A stretch of DNA of 64,000 nt from Streptomyces sp. Sge12 (GCF_002080455.1 NZ_CP020555.1:2232001-2296000); one strand, 5' to 3'. Shown: positions 43,802 through 57,375, numbered from the stretch's first letter. The notes: generated from the sequence alone by a model not told the origin. Numbers and translations: made by a program.

Positions 43802-44422
43802 TCAGCGGGAGACCGCCGTCCCGAGGGAGTCGGCGCACAGGACCTTCGGCCCCGCGTCGTAGAAGACGTCGAGGGAGGTGATCGTGAACCCCTCCGCGGT
43901 CAGCAGGTCCGGGGCCGACCTGGTGAGGTGGCAGCCGCCCAGGAGCTTCATGTTCAGCGGTTCGAGCCGTCGCTGGCGGCGGCGCACGCGCCAGTCCCCT
44001 TCCGGGGCGAGACCGTGTTCGAGGAAGTGCAGGGGCGCGCCGGGCTTGAGTACGCGCCGCAGCTCGCGCAGGGCGGCCACGGCGTCCGGGATGGTGCACA
44101 GCGTCCAGGTCGACAGCGCGGAGTCGAAACGGGCGTCCTCGAAGGGCAGCGACTGGCCGTCCAGGCCGGCCCGCCGCACGGGTACGCGCGAGTCCCGTAC
44201 GCGCTCCCCGGCCAGCCGCCATGCGACGTCGGAGGGCTCGACCGCCGACACCGCGGTGACGCCGGGCGGGTAGAAGGGGACGTTGTGCCCGGCGCCGAAG
44301 CCGATCTCGACGACCTCGCCCACCAGCCCGCGGCAGACCCGGCGGCGCAGCGGCCGGGCCGTCTTGGCTCCGCAGGCGGCCCAGAGGATGCGCGGTACGA
44401 CCTGATCGGCATAGAACCCCAT
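43802..44422 (-). CDS. Class I SAM-dependent methyltransferase
   Basis: 206-residue methyltransferase. SAM motif I EIGFGAGHNVPFY, acidic motif II AVEPSD, then STWTLCTIPD and LKPGAPLHFLEHG. The start FYADQVVPRILWAACG is the pattern of small-molecule or phospholipid methyltransferases. ATG at 44422 has GGAGG five bases upstream; the frame reaching 44611 is not needed. Substrate unknown. Confidence 0.87.
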   Translation of the reverse strand: MGFYADQVVPRILWAACGAKTARPLRRRVCRGLVGEVVEIGFGAGHNVPFYPPGVTAVSAVEPSDVAWRLAGERVRDSRVPVRRAGLDGQSLPFEDARFDSALSTWTLCTIPDAVAALRELRRVLKPGAPLHFLEHGLAPEGDWRVRRRQRRLEPLNMKLLGGCHLTRSAPDLLTAEGFTITSLDVFYDAGPKVLCADSLGTAVSR

Positions 44423-44587
44423 GACGGCCTCCGCGTCTCGCTGCTCCCCCTGGGCCCAGCATGGCACCGCGGCCCGCCGCACCACCGCCCCCACGCCGCC
44501 CCACGCCGTGCCCCACTCCGTCCCCGACGCACCGCCCCGCACCGCCCGCACGCCGCCGCGGGGACACCCCACCGAGTGACAACCCAG

Positions 44588-44626
44588 GGTTGACACCCTT
44601 CGAGGTGTCAACCTACGGTTGCACCT
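44588..44626 (+). promoter_or_regulatory. Promoter with palindromic operator, leaderless
   Basis: Perfect 10-bp inverted repeat GGTTGACACC-N6-GGTGTCAACC (44588-44613) that contains -35 TTGACA. -10 TACGGT lies at 44614-44619 (spacer 18), and the ATG at 44627 is eight bases on, so the transcript probably begins at the start codon. The repeat covers -35 to the -10 edge and would block RNA polymerase when bound. Confidence 0.8.
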
Positions 44627-45382
44627 ATGACGAACCCTTCAGTGGAACCCGTTCGCATGACCAATCCGGTACGCCTCGACGACCTCATCGAGGCCATCAA
44701 GAAGGTCCACACCGACACCCTGGAGCAGCTCAGCGACGCCGTCGTCGCCGCCGAGCACCTCGGTGACGTGGCCGACCACCTCATCGGGCACTTCGTCGAC
44801 CAGGCCCGCCGCTCCGGGGCCTCCTGGACCGACATCGGCCGCAGCATGGGCGTCACCCGCCAGGCCGCCCAGAAGCGCTTCGTCCCCAAGGCCGACAAGG
44901 AGGGCGACGGCGGCATGGACCCCCAGGCGGGCTTCGGCCGGTTCACCCCCCGCGCCCGCAACATCGTCATGGCCGCGCAGAACGAGGCCCGCGCCGCCGG
45001 CAACGCCGAGATCCGCACCGAGCACCTCGTCCTGGGCCTCCTCGCCGAACCGGAGGGCCTCGCCGGGTACGCCCTGCGCGCCCAGGGGGTGGCCGCGGAC
45101 GACGTACGCAGCGCCGCGACCGCCGCGCTGCCCCCGGCCCGGCCGGAGGTCCCCGAGCTCATCCCCTTCGACGCCTCCGCGAAGAAGGCCCTGGAGCTCA
45201 CCTTCCGCGAGGCCCTGCGGCTGGGCCACGACTTCGTCGGCACGGAGCACATCCTGCTCGCGCTCCTGGAGCTGGAGAACGGCGAGGGCCCGCTGAGCGG
45301 CCTCGGCCTGGACAAGGCCGCCGTCGAGACGACCGTCAGCGAAGCCTTGGCAGTCGTACGCGTCGCCGGGGACGGGAAGTAG
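44627..45382 (+). CDS. Clp N-terminal domain protein with HTH-like N-terminus
   Basis: 251-residue protein. Residues 55-80 (SGASWTDIGRSMGVTRQAAQKRF) look like a helix-turn-helix; residues 100-245 hold two Clp-N repeats (FTPRARNIVMAAQNEARAAGNAEIRTEHLVLGLL and FGTEHILLALLEL type), normally the adaptor/substrate-binding part of ClpC. There is no ATPase domain. The palindrome over its promoter suggests it represses itself. Its last 47 bases overlap the convergent transporter gene. Role: perhaps a regulator that also interacts with Clp substrates (inferred). Confidence 0.85.
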   Translation: MTNPSVEPVRMTNPVRLDDLIEAIKKVHTDTLEQLSDAVVAAEHLGDVADHLIGHFVDQARRSGASWTDIGRSMGVTRQAAQKRFVPKADKEGDGGMDPQAGFGRFTPRARNIVMAAQNEARAAGNAEIRTEHLVLGLLAEPEGLAGYALRAQGVAADDVRSAATAALPPARPEVPELIPFDASAKKALELTFREALRLGHDFVGTEHILLALLELENGEGPLSGLGLDKAAVETTVSEALAVVRVAGDGK

Positions 45383-46601
45383 AGGAATCCGCGTCCCGGG
45401 TCAGCTCGTAGCGCTTGACGTACGCGCCGAGGAAGGACTGCAGGGTGGCGACGGCCGGGATCGCGATGAGCGCCCCGACCGCACCCAGCAGGGCGGTGCC
45501 CGCGACGACCGATCCGAAGGCCACCGCCGGATGGATGTCCACGGTCCTCGAGGTCAGCTTCGGCTGGAGGACGTAGTTCTCGAACTGCTGGTAGACCACC
45601 ACGAAGCCCAGTACGTACAGCGCGTACCAGGGATCCACGGTGAAGGCGAGCAGGACCGGCAGCGCGCCCGCGAGATAGGTGCCGATGGTGGGGACGAACT
45701 GCGAGACCAGCCCCACCCACACGGCGAGCGCGGGCGCGTACGGCACCCCGAGGACCGCCAGCAAAATGTAGGTCGCGACACCTGAGATCAGCGCCATCAG
45801 CCCGCGCGAGTAGAGGTACCCGCCCGTCTTGGCGACGGCGATCTCCCAGGCGCGCAGCACCTCGGCCTGCTTCGCGGGCGGCAGTACGGAGCACAGCGCG
45901 CGCCGCAGCCGCGGTCCGTCGGCGGCGAAGTAGAAGGAGAACAGCCCGATCGTCAGCAGCTTGAAGAGTCCGCCGAGCACCGTGGCGGAGACGTCGAGCA
46001 CGCCGGACGCGCTGTTCTGCACGTACTTGCGCAGCCAGTCGGAGCGCAGCACGCTCTCCTGTATCTCCAGCCGGGACAGTTCGGTGTGGAAGGTGGAGTT
46101 GATCGCCTTGATCACCGAGTCGAGATAGCCGGGGAAGCCTTCCACCATGGCGACGATCTGCCCGGCGAGCAGTGAGCCGAGCAGCGCGAGGAAGCCGGCG
46201 GTCACGACGAACACCGCGAGGAACATCACGAAGGTGGCGAGCCCGCGGCGCATGCCGCCGGCCGCCATCCTGGCCACCGCCGGTTCGATCGCGAGCGCGA
46301 GGAAGAACGCGATCAGGATGTTGACGAGGAGGCCTATCAGCTGGTGGAAGGCCCAGCTGCCGAGCTGGAAACAGGCCACGAGGGCCAGTACGAGGATCAC
46401 GGCGCGCGGCAGCCAGCGCGGCATCCGCGCGTCCTCCGCGGCGGGGGCCGCCCCGGACGGCGGCGGAGCCGGCGGCGCGGGCGGACCCGGCGAGCTCGGC
46501 GGACCCGGCGGACTCGGCGTTTCCGGCTCCTCCGCCTGCACCGGCGGTGTCACTCCTCGCGCCTCGGCGGGCTGATCGGTCGTCTCTTCGCTGGCTGCCA
46601 C
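45336..46601 (-). CDS. AI-2E family transporter
   Basis: 421-residue membrane protein. A Pro-rich cytosolic N-terminus (about 60 residues), then about eight membrane helices with the family motifs VPTIGTYLAGALPVLLAF and QQFENYVLQP. Family members export AI-2-like or ions; substrate here is unknown. The GTG at 46601 is taken; the frame is open upstream without support. Its 3' end overlaps the Clp-N gene by 47 bp on the opposite strand. Confidence 0.87.
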   Translation of the reverse strand: MAASEETTDQPAEARGVTPPVQAEEPETPSPPGPPSSPGPPAPPAPPPSGAAPAAEDARMPRWLPRAVILVLALVACFQLGSWAFHQLIGLLVNILIAFFLALAIEPAVARMAAGGMRRGLATFVMFLAVFVVTAGFLALLGSLLAGQIVAMVEGFPGYLDSVIKAINSTFHTELSRLEIQESVLRSDWLRKYVQNSASGVLDVSATVLGGLFKLLTIGLFSFYFAADGPRLRRALCSVLPPAKQAEVLRAWEIAVAKTGGYLYSRGLMALISGVATYILLAVLGVPYAPALAVWVGLVSQFVPTIGTYLAGALPVLLAFTVDPWYALYVLGFVVVYQQFENYVLQPKLTSRTVDIHPAVAFGSVVAGTALLGAVGALIAIPAVATLQSFLGAYVKRYELTRDADSSTSRPRRRVRLPRLR

Positions 46602-46651
46602 GGCGCCAAGTCTGTCCCACCCGGGCCCGCCACCGCGAAACAGCGCGCTGG

Positions 46652-46846
46652 TCAGCGCAGCGAAGCCGGTACGTCCATCGCCGAACACACCGCGCGCCAC
46701 ACGTCCTTGGTCTCCCAGCCCGCGTCCAGCGCCTGGTGGACGGTGCGCCCGCCCAGCTCCGTCATGACGTGGTCCCGCGCGAAGGAGTCCGCATAGCCCT
46801 CGCCGAAGTGCTCCGCCACCCGTTCCCAGAAAATCGTCAACCGCAT
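46652..46846 (-). CDS. DUF3046 protein
   Basis: 64-residue actinobacterial protein matching DUF3046: MRLTIFWERVAEHFG, then HVMTELGGRTVHQALDAGW. ATG at 46846. GATACT lies six bases upstream of the ATG region, so a leaderless transcript is possible. DUF3046 genes often sit close to recX/recA in actinobacteria, consistent with their position here. Function unknown. Confidence 0.88.
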   Translation of the reverse strand: MRLTIFWERVAEHFGEGYADSFARDHVMTELGGRTVHQALDAGWETKDVWRAVCSAMDVPASLR

Positions 46847-46927
46847 GCCCCCAGTATCCCGCCCCGGGAGAGTGCACCGCCCGCGTTCGGCCCTCCCCCG
46901 CGCACCGCCGCGTCCTACGTTGCAGGC

Positions 46928-47917
46928 ATGCCCGGAGACGAAGCTTCCCCGCACCCCCCACAGACCCCGGCGGCCCCACTGGCGCGCGCCGAGGGCTTCA
47001 TCTGGCTCACGGCCCGCGTGCTGGAGCAGCGGCGGTTTGCGTTCCACTTCCTCGGCGGGGACGCCGACCCGGTGGACACGGCCCTCGGCTCGTACCTCAA
47101 CGGAGACGGAGGCTACGGTCACGCACTCGATCCGGATCTGCGCGGTCCGCTCAGCCAGCCCCTGCACACCGCCCACGCGCTGCGCGTGCTCGACAGCCTG
47201 GGCCGCTGCTCCGGGCAGCGCATCGAGCGGCTCTGCCGCCACCTGACCGGGGTCTCCACCGCTGACGGCGCGCTTCCGGTGGTCTTCCCGGCGCCCCGCG
47301 ACTACCCCGCGGCCCCCTACCACCCGATGCACGACGACCCGCCGGGCGAGCTCCTGACCACCGGCCCGGTGGTCGGCGTACTGCACCGCAACCGGGTCTG
47401 GCACGCCTGGCTCTTCCGGGCCACGGACTTCTGCTGGGACCGGATCGAGAACCTGCGCCACTCGCACCCGTACGAGGTCCAGAGCGCGGTGGCCTTCCTC
47501 GACGGCATCCCGGACCGGGCGCGCGCGGCGGCGGCCGCCGACCGGCTGGGCCGGCTGGTGCGCGAACAGCGGCTCGTCGTGCTCGATCCCGGGCGGCGCG
47601 GGGAGTACCCGGCCCTGCCCGGCTACGCGCCGGACGAGCAGCTGTTCCCGCACGACTACGCGCGGCGGCCCGAATCCCTGGCCCGCGGCTGGTTCACCGA
47701 CGAGGAGCTGGGCCGCTCGCTGGACTTCCTGGCCGCAGAGCAGCAGCCCGACGGCGGCTGGCCGGTGCGGCGCCGGGACTGGGCCCCGGGCAGCACGCTG
47801 GAACGGCGGCCGATCGCCACCCTGGAGGCCCTGCTGACCCTGCGGGCGTACGGGCGCCTGCCGGAGGGGCACCCGCCGGACGGGGTCAGCCGCCCAGGGC
47901 CCGTACCCCCGCGGTGA
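46928..47917 (+). CDS. Prenyltransferase/squalene-cyclase-like repeat protein
   Basis: 329-residue protein with alpha/alpha-toroid features: YLNGDGGYGHALDPDLR near the start and QQPDGGWPVRRRDW near the end, both like the QW repeats of cyclases. The usual DxDD catalytic motif is not seen. ATG at 46928 lacks a ribosome site. Overlaps azlD by 32 bp on the opposite strand. Function unknown. Confidence 0.72.
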   Translation: MPGDEASPHPPQTPAAPLARAEGFIWLTARVLEQRRFAFHFLGGDADPVDTALGSYLNGDGGYGHALDPDLRGPLSQPLHTAHALRVLDSLGRCSGQRIERLCRHLTGVSTADGALPVVFPAPRDYPAAPYHPMHDDPPGELLTTGPVVGVLHRNRVWHAWLFRATDFCWDRIENLRHSHPYEVQSAVAFLDGIPDRARAAAAADRLGRLVREQRLVVLDPGRRGEYPALPGYAPDEQLFPHDYARRPESLARGWFTDEELGRSLDFLAAEQQPDGGWPVRRRDWAPGSTLERRPIATLEALLTLRAYGRLPEGHPPDGVSRPGPVPPR

Positions 47918-48194
47918 CCACGACGGCGGCCGCGACCACGATCAGGAAGGGGGCGCGCAGCAGCAGAGCCAGCCCGGCGGCGGCGAGCCCCGCGGCGCGA
48001 GCGTCGACGACGAGGGCGGACCCGGTGCTGAAGGTCTGCTGGGCGGTGAGCGCGGCGAGCAGCGCGACCGGCAGCAGGGCGGCCAGACGGCGCACGAGCG
48101 GCCGCTCCAGGGCCCCGGCGGGGACGAGCAGGCCGGCGAGCTTGACGGCGTAGCAACCGACGACCGTGATGGCGATGGCGATCCAGACGTTCAC
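47886..48194 (-). CDS. azlD: AzlD branched-chain amino acid export subunit
   Basis: 102-residue membrane protein, three to four helices, typical of AzlD. Works with AzlC in exporting branched-chain amino acids or analogues. GTG at 48194 overlaps the azlC stop (GTGA), so translation is coupled. Confidence 0.88.
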   Translation of the reverse strand: MNVWIAIAITVVGCYAVKLAGLLVPAGALERPLVRRLAALLPVALLAALTAQQTFSTGSALVVDARAAGLAAAGLALLLRAPFLIVVAAAVVVTAGVRALGG

Positions 48195-48934
48195 GAGCGG
48201 CGTCCCTTCATCCACAGCACCACGGGGGCGGCCAGGGCGGCGATCAGCACGGGCACGCCGGCGGGCAGCACCGGCAGGAAGCCGAGCCCGAGGACCAGCG
48301 CGAGGGCGGCGACGGCCCGCTCGGTGGAGGTCTTCAGCATCGGCGCCAGCAGCGCCAGGAACACGGCCGGGCCGGCGGCGTCCAGCCCCCACGCCCTGGT
48401 GTCCCCGATGGCCTCGGCGCCGAGCGCGCCGAGGAGGGTGGTGAGGTTCCACAGCGCGTAGAGGGTGAGCCCGGTGACGGTGAAGCCGAGCCGGGCCGAC
48501 TTCCGGTCGGGCTGGGCCAGCGCGACGGCGGTGGTCTCGTCGATCACCCAGTGCGCGGCGAGGGGGCGTACCGCGCGGGGCAGCTTGAGCAGCTGGGACA
48601 GCCGCAGCCCGTAGAAGGCGTTGCGGGTGCCGAGGAAGAAGGCCCCGGCGGCGGCGGTGAACGGGTTGCCGCCCGCCGCCAGCGCTCCGACCAGGGCGAA
48701 CTGCGAGGCCCCGGTGAAGACGAGCAGGCTCAGCACGCAGGCCTGGAGGGTGCTGATGCCGGCCCCGGCGGCGGTCACCCCGAATGCGAACCCGGACAGC
48801 CCGACGGCCACCCCTACCCCGAGCGCGTCCCGCACGACGGCGGCCCGCGGCCGGCCCTCGGCGACCCCCTCGGGGGTCTCCTGTATCACTGCTTGATGTT
48901 CTCCCACGCCCCGAAAGTACGCAGGCCGGGGCAT
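48191..48934 (-). CDS. azlC: AzlC branched-chain amino acid export subunit
   Basis: 247-residue membrane protein of the AzlC/BrnF family: GLSGFAFGVTAAGAGIS, VFTGASQFALVGALAAGG and FFLGTRNAFYGLRLS are the family landmarks. ATG at 48934; GTG at 48907 is an alternative. Lies just after an AraC regulator on the same strand. Confidence 0.9.
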   Translation of the reverse strand: MPRPAYFRGVGEHQAVIQETPEGVAEGRPRAAVVRDALGVGVAVGLSGFAFGVTAAGAGISTLQACVLSLLVFTGASQFALVGALAAGGNPFTAAAGAFFLGTRNAFYGLRLSQLLKLPRAVRPLAAHWVIDETTAVALAQPDRKSARLGFTVTGLTLYALWNLTTLLGALGAEAIGDTRAWGLDAAGPAVFLALLAPMLKTSTERAVAALALVLGLGFLPVLPAGVPVLIAALAAPVVLWMKGRRS

Positions 48935-48993
48935 GTGGGTCTTGTACGTTCTTGCGCGCCCGGGCCGTCCGCCCCATCGGCCCCGTCCCGCCG

Positions 48994-49022
48994 CGACCGG
49001 CCCCGACCGGCCCCGACCGGCC
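48994..49022. repeat. 10-bp tandem repeat
   Basis: Three copies of CCCGACCGGC between the AraC stop and azlC start. It could form small hairpins; no function assigned. Confidence 0.75.
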
Positions 49023-49045
49023 AGGCAGGATCCGAAAGCGACGGG

Positions 49046-49888
49046 CTAGCCCGCCCGCTCCCGCCGGTACGCGCCCGGGGGCACCCCCACGATGCGGGTG
49101 AAGTGCCGGTTCAGGTGCGGTTGGTCGGTGAACCCGACGGTGACGGCCGCCTCGGCGGGGGCCGTGCCCGCGTCCAGGAGCCGGCGCGCCCGCCGGACCC
49201 GGGCGTCGGTCAGCCAGGTGTGCGGGGGCATCCCGTACCGCTCGCGGAAGGCCCGCAGCAGGGCGAAGGGGCTCGTGCCCAGCTCCGCCGCGAGCTGCTC
49301 CAGCGACGGCGGGTCGGCCATCCGCTCCTGCAGTACGGCCCGGGCGGCCGCCGCGTCGGCGCCGCCCGCGCCACGGACCGTACGGGCGGGCAGCGGTCCG
49401 GCGTGCCGGGTCAGCATCCGCGCTACCACGCTCCGCAGCAGCGTGTCGGCGGCCAGCGCGTTGCCCGCCTCGGCGGCCCGGTGGATCTCGGTGATCGCCT
49501 GCGCGCCCCGGGGGTCCGCGACCATGTCGGCGGTGAAGCCGGGGGTGCCGCGCAGGGTGCCGATCTCCTCGGCGACCTCGGTGATCAGCTCGCTGGACGG
49601 GTAGAGGGTGGCGTAGGCCCAGCCCTCGGGCACCCCGGCGCGCGCGGTGTGCGGCACCTCGGGGTTGATCAGGACCACGCTGCCGGGCCCGGCGCGCACC
49701 ACGTGCCCGGGGAGTCCGATCTCCTCGATGCCTCCGGTGACGGCCGCGATGACGTACCCGTCGTGGGCGTGGCGCGGGAAGGTGTGCCGTACGTAGTGGG
49801 CGCGCAGCAGGTCGAGCCCGGGCAGTTCCGCGTACTGCCAGTGCCGTGCCCACTCCCGGCGCCCGCCGGCGACCCCGTCCGTCCCCAT
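49046..49888 (-). CDS. AraC family regulator
   Basis: 280-residue regulator with an N-terminal cupin (HTFPRHAHDGYVIAAVTGG, LINPEVPHTARAG) and a C-terminal double HTH (SLEQLAAELGTSPFALLRAF, VTVGFTDQPHLNRHFTRIVGVPPGAYRR). It precedes azlC by 111 bp on the same strand and is the likely local regulator of azlCD; regulators of this type often sense an amino acid. Divergent from lhr. Confidence 0.92.
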   Translation of the reverse strand: MGTDGVAGGRREWARHWQYAELPGLDLLRAHYVRHTFPRHAHDGYVIAAVTGGIEEIGLPGHVVRAGPGSVVLINPEVPHTARAGVPEGWAYATLYPSSELITEVAEEIGTLRGTPGFTADMVADPRGAQAITEIHRAAEAGNALAADTLLRSVVARMLTRHAGPLPARTVRGAGGADAAAARAVLQERMADPPSLEQLAAELGTSPFALLRAFRERYGMPPHTWLTDARVRRARRLLDAGTAPAEAAVTVGFTDQPHLNRHFTRIVGVPPGAYRRERAG

Positions 49889-49968
49889 CCCCCCATTCTG
49901 CGCCCCGACCCGGTCGCGCGTTTCCCCAGGTCCGGCCGGTTGTCAGTGGCCGGGTGCACGATGGGGGC

Positions 49969-54558
<4,590 letters not shown>

Positions 54559-54851
54559 CCGTTGCAAACGGCCCCGCGTGTTCGCCCGCGCGCAGCCCAC
54601 AGGCGGAGCCGGGCCCGGCCCGCGGCCGGCCAGCGGGTCAGCGCCCGCCCCCGGGGCCAAGAGCCGCAGCCGGGGCGGGCCCGAGGCGCCGGCGCCGTGC
54701 GGAGTACCTCCCCGCACAGTCCCCGGTGAGGCAGCCGGGGAGTGCGCCGCAGCCGGACACCGGCACGCGTCCGGGCCCCGCCCTGGACCGCCTCCTCGCC
54801 CCGCCGGAGCGGGACGGAGCCGGGGCGGGGCCGGGAGCGCACAATGAGGCC
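54559..54851. other. Intergenic region, lhr / Nei-type glycosylase
   Basis: 293 bp, very GC-rich. A short palindrome CCGTTGCAAACGG follows the lhr stop. No clear ORF, terminator or promoter was recognised. Confidence 0.5.
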
Positions 54852-55646
54852 ATGCCCGAAGGTGACAGCATCCGGCGCGCGGCGACCCGGCTCCACACCG
54901 CCCTGGCAGGCCGCACCCTCACCCGGAGCGACCTGCGCGTCCCGCGCTTCGCCACCGCCGACCTCACCGGCCGCCTCACCCTCGACGTCACCCCGCGCGG
55001 CAAACACCTCCTCGCCCGCTTCGAGGGCGGCCTCACCCTGCACAGCCACCTCCGGATGGACGGCGCCTGGCACATCTTCGCCACCGGCCAGAGGTGGCGC
55101 GGCGGGCCGGACCACGAGATCCGGGCCATCCTCGGCACGGCCGACCACACCGCCGTCGGCTACCGCCTCCCCGTCCTGGAGCTGATCCGCACCGCCGAGG
55201 AGGACCGCGCCGTGGGCCACCTCGGCCCCGACCTCCTCGGCCCGGACTGGGATCCCGCCCGCGCCGCCGCCAACCTCCTCGCCGCCCCCGAGCGCCCCCT
55301 CGGCGAGGCCCTGCTCGATCAGCGCAACCTCGCCGGGATCGGCAACATCTACAAGGCCGAGCTCTGCTTCCTGGCCCAGGTCACCCCCTGGACCCCGGTC
55401 GGCGCCCTGCCCGAGTCGACCCTCCCCCGGCTGGCCTCCGCCGCCCACCGCCTGCTGTCCGCGAACACCGGCGAGCGGCCCGGCCCCCGCAACACGACCG
55501 GCAGCCGCCACCCCGGCCAGAACCTCTTCGTCTACGGCCGCGCGCACCGCCCCTGCCTGCGCTGCGGCACACCCGTGCGCGAGGCCCCCCAGGACGACCG
55601 CCCCACCTACTGGTGCCCCCGCTGCCAGTCGGGCCCGACGCCGTAG
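54852..55646 (+). CDS. Fpg/Nei family DNA glycosylase (Nei2-like endonuclease VIII)
   Basis: 264-residue base-excision enzyme. MPEGDSI supplies the catalytic N-terminal Pro and Glu; LRMDGAWHIF, the H2TH region (DQRNLAGIGNIYKAE) and a C-terminal zinc finger (CLRCGTPV, WCPRCQ) are all present. ATG at 54852 has GAGG two bases away. It removes oxidised pyrimidines. It shares a direction with lhr. Confidence 0.93.
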   Translation: MPEGDSIRRAATRLHTALAGRTLTRSDLRVPRFATADLTGRLTLDVTPRGKHLLARFEGGLTLHSHLRMDGAWHIFATGQRWRGGPDHEIRAILGTADHTAVGYRLPVLELIRTAEEDRAVGHLGPDLLGPDWDPARAAANLLAAPERPLGEALLDQRNLAGIGNIYKAELCFLAQVTPWTPVGALPESTLPRLASAAHRLLSANTGERPGPRNTTGSRHPGQNLFVYGRAHRPCLRCGTPVREAPQDDRPTYWCPRCQSGPTP

Positions 55647-55724
55647 AGCCCGTCCAGGCGACAGGACGCCACAGGACCCGACCGGACGGGACCAGGCGGG
55701 ACCGGACGCAACGGCGCACGACGA

Positions 55725-55760
55725 TTGACGCTCCGTCAGATCCGGTCGTACGGTCCCGGC
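55725..55760 (+). promoter_or_regulatory. Promoter of a leaderless SDR gene
   Basis: -35 TTGACG (55725-55730), 18-base spacer, -10 TACGGT (55749-55754), six bases, then the ATG at 55761. There is no ribosome site, consistent with a leaderless mRNA. Confidence 0.75.
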
Positions 55761-56531
55761 ATGCCCACACCCACAGCCCCGTACGGACTCACCGGCCGCA
55801 CCGCCCTGATCACCGGCGCCGCCAGCGGCATCGGCCGGGCCACCGCCGTCCTCCTCGCCGAGGCGGGCGCCCACGTGCACTGCGCGGACCGCGACGAGCA
55901 GGGCCTCGCCGAGACGGCCGCCCTCGTCACCAAGGCCGGCGGCGCCGCCACCGTCCACCCCCTCGACGTCACCGACCGGGCCGCACTCCGGGCGGCCGTC
56001 ACCGCGGCGGGCCCGCTCGACATCACGGCCGCCATCGCCGGGGTCATGCACACGAGCAGCGTCCTGGAAACGGCCGACGAGGACCTCGACCGGGTCCTGG
56101 ACATCAACTTCAAGGGGGTCCTGCGCACCTGCCAGGAGGCCGCCCGTTCCATGATCGCGGCAGGCCGCCCGGGCTCGATCGTCACCATGGCCTCGGGGGC
56201 CGTGGACGCCGCCCAGCCCGGTCTGCTCTGCTACAGCGCCGCCAAGGCCGCCGTGGTCCAGCTGACCAAGACCCTCGCCACCGAGGCCGGCCCGCACGGC
56301 ATACGGGTCAACGCCGTCGCCCCGGGCTGGATCCGCACGCCGATGACCGGCCGCCACAGCCCCGAGGTCCAGGAGCAGACCGAGGCGGCGATGGTCCGGA
56401 TGTCCCCGCTGCGCCGGGTCGGCGAGCCCGAGGACATCGCCCGGGCGGTGCTCTACCTGGTCTCGGACGCCTCGTCCTTCATGACCGGTCAGATCCTTCG
56501 CCCGAACGGTGGGGTGTCCATGCCCTGGTAG
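55761..56531 (+). CDS. Short-chain dehydrogenase/reductase
   Basis: 256-residue NAD(P)-dependent Rossmann enzyme. TGAASGIGRA cofactor loop, the Ser-Tyr-Lys triad (MASGAVDAAQ, YSAAK) and PGWIRTPMTG. Substrate unknown. Leaderless start at 55761. Its 3' end overlaps the convergent small membrane gene by 53 bp. Confidence 0.93.
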   Translation: MPTPTAPYGLTGRTALITGAASGIGRATAVLLAEAGAHVHCADRDEQGLAETAALVTKAGGAATVHPLDVTDRAALRAAVTAAGPLDITAAIAGVMHTSSVLETADEDLDRVLDINFKGVLRTCQEAARSMIAAGRPGSIVTMASGAVDAAQPGLLCYSAAKAAVVQLTKTLATEAGPHGIRVNAVAPGWIRTPMTGRHSPEVQEQTEAAMVRMSPLRRVGEPEDIARAVLYLVSDASSFMTGQILRPNGGVSMPW

Positions 56532-56844
56532 CCCCGTCGTCACGGCCGCTCCCGTCGTCGCAGCCGCTCCCGCTGCCCCGGCGGGTTCCACTGCCCCGGC
56601 GGTCCCCCTCGTCCGCGTCGCCCCCGTCGGCCGCCCCCAGCGCCCTCCGCCGCGCCTTCCGCACCGGGCCCGGCACACAGTGCACCGGCAGCAGCCCCAA
56701 CCCCCAGCCGCCCACCGCCACCGCGCCCTCCACGGCCCCGGACTCGGCAGGTGCCAGCACGAGGCGCAGCACGGCCCACCACCACAGCACCCCCACCGCC
56801 AGTGCGAGGGCCGGCACCGCAGGTATGCGCAGCAACCGCCGCAC
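56479..56844 (-). CDS. Small membrane protein, hypothetical
   Basis: 121-residue protein: basic start RRLLRIP, two hydrophobic segments (ALALAVGVLWWWAVLRLVL and a Gly/Leu-rich one), then a hydrophilic Gly/Asp/Arg tail. GTG at 56844 has GGGAGG five bases upstream. The tail overlaps the SDR gene, so its real end may be earlier in related strains. It follows clgR on the same strand with a terminator between. Function unknown. Confidence 0.6.
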   Translation of the reverse strand: MRRLLRIPAVPALALAVGVLWWWAVLRLVLAPAESGAVEGAVAVGGWGLGLLPVHCVPGPVRKARRRALGAADGGDADEGDRRGSGTRRGSGSGCDDGSGRDDGATRAWTPHRSGEGSDRS

Positions 56845-56920
56845 GGCCACCTCCCAGGGGCCGGAACCCGGACGGGCCCATCCTCCCGCACCCCCCGCGC
56901 GCCCGCACCCAGAACGGCCG

Positions 56921-56959
56921 GGAGCCCCGGCCGGTGCACAGGGCACCAGCCGGGGCTCC
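56921..56959 (-). terminator. clgR terminator
   Basis: 17-bp stem with one mismatch (56921-56937 / 56943-56959) and a five-base loop, 35 bases after the clgR stop. Confidence 0.82.
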
Positions 56960-56994
56960 GGCCACGCTCAAACTTCACACACGCACGTGCTCGC

Positions 56995-57375
56995 TCACGC
57001 GGCTACGACATTCACCGCTTCCGCAGGCGCCTTGATGGTCACCCGCTCCGGTCCACCCGCGACCGAAGCCATGGAGACCGAATTGAGCATCGGGCGGACC
57101 GGCACACTCACCGGTTCGCTTGCCGCGGCCGACTGTGCCAGCTCGGCCAGCGACAGTTCGTCACTGACTTCGCGCATCAGCTCGGACATCCGTACGTCCA
57201 ACGCGTCGCAGATCGCGGAGAGCAGCTCGGAGGATGCCTCCTTCTGCCCCCGCTCCACCTCGGAGAGATAGCCGAGAGAAACTCGGGCCGACGAGGAGAC
57301 TTCGCGCAGAGTACGGCCCTGGCGCTGGCGCTGCCGACGCAGCACGTCACCCAGCAGGCGACGGAGCAGAATCAT
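56995..57375 (-). CDS. clgR: ClgR transcriptional regulator
   Basis: 126-residue XRE-type activator of clp and lon protease genes. [25 protein letters not shown] near the N-terminus. The last two residues are Ala-Ala; in Streptomyces a C-terminal Ala pair marks ClgR for ClpP1P2 degradation (recalled), which limits its own action. ATG at 57375 has GGAGGG eight bases upstream. In mycobacteria clgR also neighbours pgsA and ftsK, so this order is conserved. Confidence 0.93.
   Translation of the reverse strand: MILLRRLLGDVLRRQRQRQGRTLREVSSSARVSLGYLSEVERGQKEASSELLSAICDALDVRMSELMREVSDELSLAELAQSAAASEPVSVPVRPMLNSVSMASVAGGPERVTIKAPAEAVNVVAA

Noticed and set aside
44423..44611. N-terminal extension of the methyltransferase
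   Set aside because: Internal ATG at 44422 has GGAGG at five bases and gives a complete domain; the extension overlaps the Clp-N promoter.
54559..54851. Possible small RNA or ORF in the lhr-nei gap
   Set aside because: GC-rich but without a clear promoter, terminator or coding signal.
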